DNA from: Rhynchopus euleeides | Lineage: Eukaryota > Euglenozoa > Diplonemea > Diplonemida > Diplonemidae | Length of the DNA stretch: 64,000 bases | Direction of reading: 5' to 3' | Assembly (NCBI GenBank): GCA_963210315.1 | Contig: OY723247.1 | Coordinates: 434,001-498,000, forward strand | In this document: positions 1 through 12,000 of the stretch, in pieces | Layout of the letters: the number at the start of each line of letters is the position of its first letter | Position numbering within the stretch: the first letter of the stretch is position 1 | Position numbers and translations under genes: made by a program | The notes under the pieces: model-generated | Told to the model about the DNA's origin: nothing | Databases searched by the model: none | The model's input: only the letters and a program-made list of their open reading frames with translations

Positions 1-3000
1 CTGCAGCGCTCCTCCGACTCACGCGCCAGCTCCGCCAGGTGGCTGCGCAGCACCTCCACCTCGCGCGCCCTGCACACCGCCTCCGCCTCCGCCGTCTTCA
101 GGTCGTCGCGCAGCGCCAGGTTGTTGTCAGCCAGCGTGTCGGTGTGCGCACCACGCTCCTCCTCCAGCGCAGCCGCCTTCATCAGGGCCACCTCACGCGC
201 ATCCTGCGCCGTGTTGAGCAGTGCTGTCAGACGCGCCTTGTCGGTCACCACAGCGTCGAGCTGCTGCCGCAGGTCGGAGATGGTGTCCACGCGGGTCGTC
301 AGCTCCTCGTCGACTGCGGTATTCATCGCCGCGAGGGTGGCGATGTGCGTCACGAGGTTCTCCCTCTCTGCCTCCCCCTGGCTGAGGCGTTCCGACAGCG
401 CTGCTATCTGCGCTGCGGCCTGCCCCGAGGAGGCCTGTGCCGCATGCTCCGCCGCCTGCAGCGAAGCCTCCAGGCGTGCGATGTCCTGCTGGTTGGACTC
501 CGCCTCGAGCCGCGCCTCATCCGCATGCTCGCCCTGCGCATCCCTGTCCTGCAACAGACTCTGCATCTCGTCGCGCGCCTCCTTCAGCTCCTTCGCCAGG
601 GCGACGCGGCGCTTGTCAGCCTCGCCGCTGCGCGACAGCGCGCTGTTGAGCTGTGCCCGCATGCCCTCCACGTCTTTCGCAGCGCACTCCGCCTCCTGCA
701 GGGCGCTGTCGCGCTCAGCTGTGCGGTCCGCCACATCCTTGTTGCGCTGCGACAGCTGGTTGGAGTACTGCCCCACCTGAGCCACACGCTCCTTCAGGGT
801 GTCACGTAACGCCTCGGCCTCCGCCTGCACAGCGCCCAGCTCCTCCTGGGTCTGGGTCAGCTGTGCGGTGCCCTCTGCCGCCTGCTGTGTGAGGGTCTCG
901 ATTGCTTCGGCGCGGGATTGCATCTCGGCGGTGGCGTCGTCGAGCTGTGCCTGCACCGATGTGACAGCGAGCTGGGCCTGCGTGAGTTCGTCCCGCATGC
1001 GGTCTGCATCCTTGCCACTCTGCTCCGCCTTGGCGTAGAGGTCGTTGCAGCGCGTCTGCAGCGCTGCCTCCGACTCGACGAGACCCCCGATACGTGCCAC
1101 AAGCACATCTGCTTCGGAGGTCTTGGCCTTCGCAGTGGCGCGTGCCTCCAGCAGCCCCGCCTCCTGCCCCTGCAGCTCTTGCTCGTGCTGTGCCAAGGCG
1201 CCTGCCAGCTGTGCCTGCAGTGCGGTAGCAGACTCGGCGTGCTTCGCGCCCTCCTCACGTGCCTCCTCAACAGCACCGCGCGCGGTGACGAGCTCCTCCC
1301 CCACTGCAGTCAGGCGTGCCGTGAGGGTCTCGATCGCAGCAGCAGATGCCTTAGCCTCAGCAACCTCCTCTGTCAAGGCGGCGATGCGCGATGCGGCCTC
1401 CTCGTTGTCGGCCCGCAGCTGGACCACCACACCATCCACACGCGACTTCAGCTCCTGGGAGATCTTCAGCTCCGCAGCAGCGCTGGCCGCCTCTGCCTCT
1501 GCTGCCTGCAGCGCCTCCAGCTTGCTGGCAAGCTCTGTGCGGAGGTCCGTCTGGGTGCCGACGGCAGCGTCGAGGTCGGCCTGCAGCCCTGCGACCCTGT
1601 CCTCGCTTGCCTTGGCCTTCTCCTCGCTGGCCTTCACAGCATGCAGGTTGGAGGACTGCATCACCTCCGACAGCTGGCGGTAGAGGTGTTCCGAAGAGCG
1701 CTGCAGCTCCTCGACGGTGGCATGCTTTGCCTGCAGTGCCTCCTGCGCGTTGTCCGCCTCGACCTGCGCCTGTGTGGCCCGGGCCTTCGAGGCCTCCAGC
1801 TCCTGCTGTGCGGCAAGCAGCTGCTCCTGCAGCCCCGCAGCCTCCTGCCGCACAGCGGCAAGCGTGGCGTGCAGCTCGCTGTCGCTCTGCTGCAGGGCGT
1901 CCTGTGCAGTGGCTGCCTCCTGCAGACCTGCGTGTGCGGCGGCCAGGCCCCTCGACAGCTCCTCAGCACCTTCACGTGCCTGTGTGAGCTCAGCCTCGAG
2001 GGACACGACACGCGTCTCCGTCATGGCACGCATGGCGTAGTGTGCCTTCTCGCGCGCAGCCTCAGACACGATGCGGTCCCACTGGGCGTCCACGGCAAGG
2101 GACATGGCAGAGCGGAGGCGGCTCTCGGTGTCCTCTGCGGCATGCAGAAGGGCCAGGGAGAGGCGTGTGGTGACACCGTGGGCCTCCTGCAGGTGGTGCG
2201 ACTGGGAGGTGAGTTCGTCGGCAGTGCGGGACACGTCACGCTGGTTGGCTTCCACGGTGCGGGACAGCTCGTCGTTCTCGCCACGTCGAAGCTCTGCCTC
2301 GCGTTCAGCAGCGGCGACGCGCTTAACAAGATCCGCCACCTCAGCATCGCGCTGGGTCAGAGTGTCCTGGACAGCCGACGCCGCAGCTGCCTGTGCCATC
2401 AGTTGCTGCACGTCTCCTTGCAGCTCAGCTTGCGAAGCGGAGTGTTGCGCACGCAGCTTGTCGAGAGATGTGTTTGCCTCCTCCTGCTCCTCCTCAAGCA
2501 CCTTCACACGTGCCTGTGCCTCCTCCACGTCGCGTTGCAGTTGCTCAGCACGCTCCTCTGCTGCCTCGCCCTCCTGCGTCAGCTTCGTCAGGCGCTCCGA
2601 CTTCCCAGACAACTCCTCCTCGAGTGCATTCACCTTCTGCTGCAGCTGCTGTGCCGCACTGCCTGATGAATCAGCGAGGTCCTGCAGCTCACTCTTCGCC
2701 TTCGACAGTGACTCCTGAAGAGTGTCACGCTCCTCCTTCAACCCGTCTGCCTCCTTCTCGCGATCCGCAAGCTCGTCAGCAGTCTCAGACTGCTGCTTCT
2801 CAAGCGATGAAGCTGCAGCACGCAGTGTCGCGATCTCCGCCTCCTTCGCCTCCAACGCAGACTGCATGTCGGTTTGCTGTGCAGACAGCTTGTCGAAAGA
2901 CGTCTTTGCCTCCTCCTGCTCCTCCTCAAGCACCTTCACACGTGCCTGTGCCGCCTCCACGTCTCGTTGCAGTTGCTCAGCACGCTCCTCAGCCTGTTCG

Positions 3001-6000
3001 GACCTCTCAACCAGCTGTGCCTGTGCATCATCTGCAGTGCCCTTCGCCGTCTCGAGGTCACGCTGACGTGTCGCGACATCCTCCAACGCAGCAGCCTGCG
3101 CAGTACTCAGTTCCTCAAGCTCCTGCTCAAGCACTTTCACACGTGCCTGTACCGTCTCCGCCTCGCGTTGAAGATCATCAGCACGCTCCGACTTCGCACA
3201 CAACTCCTCCTCAAGTGCATTCACCTTCTGCTGCAGCTGCTGTGCCGCACTGCCTGATGAATCAGCGAGGTCCTGCAGCTCACTCTTCGCCTTCGCCAGC
3301 GACTGCTGAAGAGTGTCACGCTCCTCCTTCAACCCGTCTGCCTCATTCTCGCGATCCGCAAGCTCGTCAGCAGTCTCAGCCTGCTTCTTCTCAAGAGCCG
3401 AAGCGTCATCACGCAGTGTTGCGATCTCGGCCTCCTTCGCCTCCAACGCAGACTGCGTGTCGGTTTGCTGTCCAGACAGCTTGTCGAGAGTCGTCACTGC
3501 CTCCTCCTCAAGCACCTTCACACGTGCCTGTGCCGCCTCCACGTCGCGTTGAAGTTGCTCAGCCTGTTCGGTCTTCTCAACCAGCTGTGCCTGTGCATCA
3601 TCTGCAGTCCCCTTCGCCGTCTCGAGGTCACGCTGACGTGTCGCCACTTCCTCCAACGCAGCAGCCTTCGCAGTCCGCAGTTCCTCAAGCGCCTCCTCGA
3701 GTGCATTCACCTTCTGCTGCAGCTGCTGTGCCGCACTGCCTGATGAGTCAGCGAGGTCCTGCAGCTCACTCTTCGCCTTCGACAGCGACTCCTGAAGAGT
3801 GTCACGCTCCTCCTTCAACCCGTCTGCCTCCTTCTGGCGATCCGCAAGCTCGTCAGAAGTCTCAGCCTGCTTCTTCTCAAGAGCCGAAGCGTTATCACGC
3901 AGTGTTGCGATCTCCGCCTCCTTCGCCTCCAACGCAGACTGCGTGTCGGTTTGCTGTGTGGACAGCTTGTCGAAAGACGTCTTTGCCTCCTCCTGCTCCT
4001 CCTCAAGCACCTTCACACGTGCCTGTGCCGCCTCCACGTCGCGTTGCAGTTGCTCAGCCTGTTCGGTCTTCTCAACCAGCTGTGCCTGTGCATCATCTGC
4101 AGTGCCCTGCGCTGTCTCGAGAGCACGCTTACGCGATGTGACCTCTTCCAACATAGCTTCCCTGGCACTGCTCAGTTCCTCCTCAAGTGCACCCACCTTC
4201 TGCTGCAGCTGCTGTGCCGCACTGCCTGATGAATCAGCAAGGTCCTGGAGCTCACTCTTCGCCTTCGACAGCGACTCCTGAAGAGTGTCACGCTCCTCCG
4301 TGAGGGTCTGACCTTCTTCACGGAGCGTTGCGATCTCCGCCTCCTTCGCCTCCAACGCAGACTGCGTGTCGGTGTGCTGTGCAGACAGCTTGTCGAGAGT
4401 TGTCCTTGCCTCCTCCTGCTCCTCCTCAAGCACCTTCACACGTGCCTGTGCCTCCTCCACGTCGCGCTGAAGTTGCTCAGCCTGTTCGGTCCGCTGAACC
4501 AGCTGTGCATGTGAATCATCTGCAGTCCCCTTCGCCGTCTCGAAGTCACGCTGACGTGTCGCAACTTCCTCCAACGCAGCAGCCTTCGCAGTTGTCAGTT
4601 CCTCAAGCTCCTCCTCAAGTGCACCCATCTTCTGCTGCAGCTGCTGTGCCGCACTGCCTGATGAATCAGCAAGGTCCTGCAGCTCACTCTTCGCCTTCGC
4701 CAGCGACTCCTGAAGAGTGTCACGCTCCTCCTTCAACCCGTCTGCCTCCTTCTCGCGATCCGCAAGCTCGTCAGCAGTCTCAGCCTGCTTCTTCTCAAGA
4801 GCCGAAGATTCATCACACAGTGTCGCGATCTCCGCCTCCTTCGCCTCCAACGCAGACTGCGTGTCGGTGTGCTGTGCAGACAGCTTGTCAAAAGACGTCT
4901 TTGCCTCCTCCTGCTCCTCCTCAAGCACCTTCACACGTGCCTGTGCCTCCTCCACGTCGCGTTGAAGTTGCTCGGCCTGTTCGGACCTCTCAACCAGCTG
5001 TGCCTGTGCATCATCTGCAGTGCCCTTCGCCGTCTCGAGGTCATGCTGACGTGTCGCAACTTCCTCCAACGCAGCAGCCTTCGCAGTCCGCAATTCCTCA
5101 AGCTCCTCCTCGAGTGCGTTAACCTTCTGCTGCAGCTGCTGTGCCGCACTGCCTGATGAATCAGCGAGGTCCTGCAGCTCACTCTTCGCCTTCGATAGCG
5201 AGTCCTGAAGAGTGTCACGCTCCTGCTTCAACCCGTCTGCCTCCTTCTCGCGATCCGCAAGCTCGTCAGCAGTCTCAGCCTGCTTCTTCTCAAGAGCCGA
5301 AGCGTCATCACGCAGTGTTGCGATCTCCGCCTCCTTCGCCTCCAACGCAGACTGCGTGTCGGTTTGCTGTGCAGACAGCTTGTCGAAAGACGTCTTTGCC
5401 TCCTCCTGCTCCTCCTCAAGCACCTTCACACGTGCCTGTGCCTCCTCCACGTCGCGCTGCAGTTGCTCAGCATGTTCTGACTTTCCCGACAGCGCCTCCT
5501 CGAGTGCATTCACCTTCTGCTGCAGCTGCTGTGCCGCACTGCCTGATGAATCAGCAAGGTCCTTCAGCTCACTCTTCGCCTTCGACAGCGACTCCTGAAG
5601 AGTGTCACGCTCCTCCTTCAACGCGTCTGCCTGCCTCTCGCGATCCGCAAGCTCGTCAGCAGTCTCAGCCTGCTTCTTCTCCAGAGCCGAAGCGTTATCA
5701 CGCAGTGTTGCGATCTCCGCCTCCTTCGCCTCCAACGCAGACTGCGTGTCGGTGTGCTGTGCGGACAGCTCGTCGAGAGTTGTCCTTGCCTCCTCCTGCT
5801 CCTCCTCAAGCACCTTCACACGTGCCTGTGCCGCCTCCACGTCGCGTTGAACTTGCTCAGCCTGTTCGGACCTCTCAACCAGCTGTGCCTGTGTATCATC
5901 TGCAATCCCCTTCGCCGACTCCAGTTCACGCTGACGCGTAGCGACTTCCTCCAACGCAGCAGTCTTCGCAGTCCTCAGTTGCTCAAGCTCCTCCTCAAGT

Positions 6001-9000
6001 GCACCCACCTTCTGCTGCAGCTGCTGTGCCGCACTGCTTGATGAATCAGCAAGGTCCTGCAGCTCACTCTTCGCCTTCGACAGCGACTCATGAAGAGTGA
6101 CACGCTCCTCCTTAAACGCGTCTGCCTCCTTCTCGCGATCCGCAAGCTCGTCAGCAGTCTCAGCCTGTTTCTTCTCAAGAGCCGAAGCGTCATCACGCAG
6201 TGTTGCGATCTCGGCCTCTTTCGCCTCCAACGCAGACTGCGTGTCGGTTTGCTGTGTGGACAGCTTGTCGAGAGTTGTCCTTGCCTCCTCCTGCTCCTCC
6301 TCAAGCACCTTCACACGTGCCTGTGCCTCCTCCACGTCGCGTTGAAGTTGCTCAGCCTGTTCGGTCTTCTCAACCAGCTGTGCCTGTGTATCATCTGCAG
6401 TCCCCTTCACCGCATCGAGGTCACGCTGACGTGTCTCAACTTCCTCCAACGCAGCTGCCCTCGCCGTCTTCAGCCCCTCAAGGTCCTCCTCAAGCACCTT
6501 CACCCGTGCCTGTGCCGACTCCACGTCGCATTGGAGTTCCTCAGCGCGCTCCGACTTCGCAGACAACTCCTCCTCAAGTGCATTCACCTTCTGCTGCAGC
6601 TGCAGTGACGCGCTACCTGATGAATCAGCAAGGTCCTGGAGCTCACTCTTCGCCTTCGACAGCGACTCCTGAAGAGTGTCACGCTCCTCCTTCAACGCGT
6701 CTACATCCTTCTCGCGATCCGCAAGCTCGTCAGCAGTCTCAGCCTGCTTCTTCTCAAGCGCCGAAGATTCATCACGCAGGGTTGCGATCTCCGCCTCCTT
6801 CGCCTCCAACGCAGACTGCGTGTCGGTGTGCTGTGCAGACAGCTTGTCCAGAGCTCTCGTTGCCTCCTCCTGCTCCTCCTCAAGCACCGTCACACGTGCC
6901 CGTGCCGACTCAACGCCCTGTTGCAGTTCCGCAGCACGATGGTCCGCATTCTCTCCCTCCTGCGCCATTCGTGCCTCCAGTGCGTGCAGCGCCGCTTCTG
7001 CCTCGCTTGCTGCCTTCCTTGCCGCCTGCAGACGTGCCCGGAACGTGCAGGACTCGTCTGTAATGTCATAGGGCCCGCAGCTGTCGTCCGACGTCTCATC
7101 ACTGGGATCACAGTTGTTCAGTATGAGCATCCCGTTGTTGTGGCGGCGTGCAGCACGGCTGAAGTCAGACATGTCGAGGAGCACGTTGTCGACAGCAGCG
7201 CTGCCGCAGCTACGAACCAGGTCAATGTTCTCCAGGAGCACGTCGCAACACCGCGCCATCAGGAGCTGGAGGCGCGCACGCTGCCCGTCCTCTGACGAAT
7301 CGTCGAGAGTGTCCGCCACCTCCTCACGCACACGTTGGGCTGTGGACCTGCTGAGGGATGCGACCTGCTCCTGCTCCTCTGCGTGTGCTGCCCGGATGTT
7401 TGCGAGTTCTGCATCGAGTCTGCCCGCCGCCTGTTGCAGGGCCTCGTGCTGCACAACCACCTCGCGTGTCTCTTGTTGCTTCGAGTCCAACAGACGCTGG
7501 AGCTCAACAACAGCCTCCTCTTTCTCTGCCAGGCGTGTCTCCAGAAGCTGCGTCTCGGTGCGGAGGCGCTCCATGCTCTCCTGCAGCTCTGCTTCTGTAC
7601 TCCCAGCAGTGTCCCGTGTGGACTGCAGGTCAGCCGCCAAGGTTTCCCGCTGTGAGATGGCCTCCTGCAGCGCTGCCTGCGACTCTTGGAGCTGCTCGTC
7701 GATGCTGGTGAGCCTCGTGCGGTGCTCATTGAGGCTTCCCTGCATCGTGGCAAGCTTCTCTGTCAGCTCAATCTCACGCGCTTCGGCAGCTTCGAGTTTG
7801 GCAGACTGTCCTTCAAGCTCGTCAGACAAGGTGGCGAGACGGTCGTCGGTGCTCTCCTTGGTAATGGCGAGAGCAGACAACTCGTCCTCAAGTGCATTCA
7901 CCTTCTGCTGGAGCTGCTGTGCCGCACTGCCTGATGAATCAGCGAGGTCCTGCAGCTCACTCTTCGCCTTCGCCAGCGACTCCTGAAGAGTGTCACGCTC
8001 CTCCTTCAACCCGTCTGCATCCTTCTCGCGATCCGCAAGCTCGTCAGCAGTCTCAGCCTGCTTCTTCTCAACAGCCGAAGATTCATCACGCAGTGTTGCG
8101 ATCTCGGCCTCCTTCGCCTCCAACGCAGTCTGCGTGTCGGTGTGCTGTGCGGACAGCTTGTCGAAAGACGTCTTTGCCTCCTCCTGCTCCTCCTCAAGCA
8201 CCTTCACACGTGCCTGTGCCTCCTCCACGTCGCGTTGCAGTTCCGCAGCCTGTTCAGTCCGCTGAACTAGCTGTGCCTGTGTATCATCTGCAGTCCCCTT
8301 CGCCGTCTCGAGGTCACGCTGACGTGTCGCGACTTCCTCCAACGCAGCAGCCTTCGCAGTCGTCAGTTCCTCAAGCTCCTCCTCGAGTGCATTCACCTTC
8401 TGCTGCAGCTGCAGTGCCGCACTGCCTGATGAATCAGCAAGGTCCTGCAGCTCACTCTTCGCCTTCGACAGCGACTCCTGAAGAGTAACACGCTCCTCCG
8501 TGAGGGTCTGAGCTTCATCACGCAGTGTTGCGATCTCCGCCTCCTTCGCCTCCAACGCAGTCTGCGTGTCGGTGTGCTGTGCAGACAGCTTGTCGAAAGA
8601 CGTCTTTGCCTCCTCCTGCTCCTCCTCAAGCACCTTCACACGTGCCTGTGCCGCCTCCACGTCGCGTTGCAGTTGCTCAGCACGCTCTTCGGCTGCCTCG
8701 CCCTCCTGCGTCAGCTTCGTCAGGCGCTCCGACTTCGCAGACAACTCCTCCTCGAGTGCATTCACCTTCTGCTGCAGCTGCTGTGCCGCACTGCCTGATG
8801 AATCAGCAAGGTCCTGCAGCTCACTCTTCGCCTTCGACAGCGACTCCTGAAGAGTGTCACGCTCCTCCTTCAACCCCGAAGCCTCCTCCTCCAGACGTGC
8901 GACCGTCTCTCTGTAGTTGTCGCCCTCCTCCCGGAGAGCACCACACTCACTACTGGCAGCCTCCTGCTTCGCTTGCAGCTCCGCAACCTCCGACTCAAGG

Positions 9001-12000
9001 CCGCTGACCTGCTTTTGCAACGCCGCCACCTGGTCCTCAAGCTGTGACCCAACTGCCTGCAGGCGCGCCACCTCCTTTGCCTTCGTCTCAGTCTCAGCCT
9101 CCTGCTGCGCAACAGCTTCCCGCTGTGCTGCAACCTCCTCCTGCAGGTTGCGATGGGCACCGGCTGCTTCATCCAGCCTCTGCTGGAAGTCCCTGCCACG
9201 CACCTCCGACTGGTCTGCAGAGTCACACGCATCGTCGAGCTTTGCCTGCAGTGCAGCGCACCCGTCCGTTGAAACCTGCAGCCGCTCCTCCAGTGCTGCC
9301 TTCTCCTCCTCCAAACGATGCCTCTCAGCGCCAACGCTGTCCAGATCGGATCTCAGTGCAGCGGAGTCTGTCTGGAGGGTGGCGAAACGTCCCTCTAAGT
9401 CTTCCACCTGCTTCGCAAGGTCTGCCTTGGCGATAGCGAGCTCGGACTCGTCGGAACGCAAGGTTGTAACAGTTGCCTCCACCTCGACCAGCTTTGCCTG
9501 CAGTGCCTCAGCGTCGGACTGTGCGGCAGTCAGGTCGTGCGTGAGGGAGGCAACCCGTGTCTGTTCACTCTGGAGCTGGTCAGCGACTTCCTTGGTCTGC
9601 TGCTCCAAGTCGGCAATCCGTTCGGCCTGTGCAGTGTCACGCTGGGAAGCGGCACTGCGGTCAGACTCGGCGAGGGAAGCAGCCGCCTGGAGATCATCAG
9701 AGAGGGCGGCACGTGCCTTGTCCCTGCTGGCGAGGTCCTCCTCGTAGCGGGCACGTGCGGCAGTGGCAGCCTCCTCGGCATCACTGAGCTTCGAGCGAAG
9801 GTGCTGGACATCGTCAAGGGCCGAAGAGTGCTGAGCAGAGGCGGTGGCGAGGCTGTCTTGTAACTCAGTTTGCTGCTCCTCTAGTGCCTTCACACGTGCC
9901 TCTGCGCCAGCCACGTCACGGTGCAGTTGCTCAGCACGCTCTTCTGCCGCCTCGCCCTCCAGCGTCAGTTTCGTCAGGAGTTCCGACTTCGCAGACAGTT
10001 CCTCCTCAAGTGCATTCACCTTCTGCTGCAGCTGCTGTGCCGCACTGCTTGATGAATCAGCAAGGTCCTGGAGCTCACCCTTCGTCTTCGCCAGCGACTC
10101 ATGAAGAGTGTCACGCTCCTCCTTCAACCCGTCTGCCTCCTTCTCGCGATCCGCAAGCTCGTCAGCAGTCTCAGCCTGCTTCTTCTCAAGAGCCGAAGCG
10201 TCATCACGCAGTGTTGCGATCTCCACCTCCTTCGCCTCCAACGCAGACTGCGTGTCGGTGTGCTGTGCAGACAGCTCGTCGAAAGACGTCTTTGCCTCCT
10301 CCTGCTCCTCCTCAAGCACCTTCACACGTGCCTGTGCCGCCTCCACGTCGCGTTGAAGTTGCTCAGCATGCTCTTCGGCTGCCTCTCCCTCCTGCGTCAG
10401 CTTCGTCAGGCGCTCCGACTTCGCAGACAACTCCTCCTCAAGTGCATTCACCTTCTGCTGCAGCTGCTGTGCCGCACTGCCTGAGGAATCAGCAAGGTCC
10501 TGCAGCTCACTCTTCGTCTTCGCCAGCGACTCCTGAAGAGTGTCACGCTCCTCCTTCAACCCGTCTGCCTGCCTCTCGCGATCCGCAAGCTCGTCAGCAG
10601 TCTCAGCCTGCTGCTTCTCAAGAGCCGAAGCGTCATCACGCAGTGTTGCGATCTCCGCCTCCTTCGCCTCCAACGCAGACTGCGTGTCGGTGTGCTGTGC
10701 TGACAGCTTGTCGAAAGACGTCTTTGCCTCCTCCTGCTCCTCCTCAAGCACCTTCACACGTGCCTGTGCCGCCTCCACGTCTCGTTGCAGTTGCTCAGCA
10801 CGCTCTTCCGCCGCCTCGCCCTCCTGCGTCAGCTTCGTCAGGCGCGCCGACTTCGCAGACAACTCCTCCTCAAGTGCATTCACCTTCTGCTGCAGCTGCT
10901 GTGCCGCACTGCCCGATGAATCAGCGAGGTCCTGCAGCTCACTCTTCGCCTTCGACAGCGACTCCTGAAGAGTGTCACGCTCCTCCTTCAACCCGTCTGC
11001 CTCCTTCTCGCGATCCGCAAGCTCGTCAGCAGTCTCAGCCTGCTTCTTCTCAAGAGCCGAAGCGTCATCACGCAGTGTTGCGATCTCCGCCTCCTTCGCC
11101 TCCAACGCAGACTGCGTGTCGGTGTGCTGTGCAGACAGCTTGTCGAAAGACGTCTTTGCCTCCTCCTGCTCCTCCTCAAGCACCTTCACACGTGCCTGTG
11201 CCGCCTCCACGTCGCGTTGCAGCTCCTCGGCGTGTTTCGTCTTCGCAACCAGCTGTGCCTGTGTATCATCTGCAGTCCCCTTCGCCGTCTCGAGGTCACG
11301 CTGACGTGTCGCGACTTCCTCCAACGCAGCAGCCTTCGCAGTCGTCAGTTCCTCAAGCTCCTCCTCGAGTGCATTCACCTTCTGCTGCAGCTGCTGTGCC
11401 GCACTGCCCGATGAATCAGCGAGGTCCTGCAGCTCACTCTTCGCCTTCGACAGCGACTCCTGAAGAGTGTCACGCTCCTCCTTCAACCCGTCTGCCTCCT
11501 TCTCGCGATCCGCAAGCTCGTCAGCAGTCTCAGCCTGCTTCTTCTCAAGAGCCGAAGCGTCATCACGCAGTGTTGCGATCTCCGCCTCCTTCGCCTCCAA
11601 CGCAGACTGCGTGTCGGTGTGCTGTGTGGACAGCTTGTCGAAAGACGTCTTTGCCTCCTCCTGCTCCTCCTCAAGCACCTTCACACGTGCCTGTGCCGCC
11701 TCCACGTCGCGTTGCAGTTGCTCAGCACGCTCCTCTGCTGCCTCGCCCTCCTGCGTCAGCTTCGTCAGGCGCTCCGACTTCGCAGACAACTCCTCCTCAA
11801 GTGCATTCACCTTCTGCTGCAGCTGCTGTGCCGCACTGCCTGATGAATCAGCAAGGTCCTGCAGCTCACTCTTCGCCTTCGCCAGCGACTCCTGAAGAGT
11901 GTCACGCTCCTCCTGCAACCCGTCTGCCTCCTTCTCGCGATCCGCAAGTTCGTCAGCAGTCTCAGCCTGCTTCTTCTCAAGAGCCGACACCTCCTCACGC

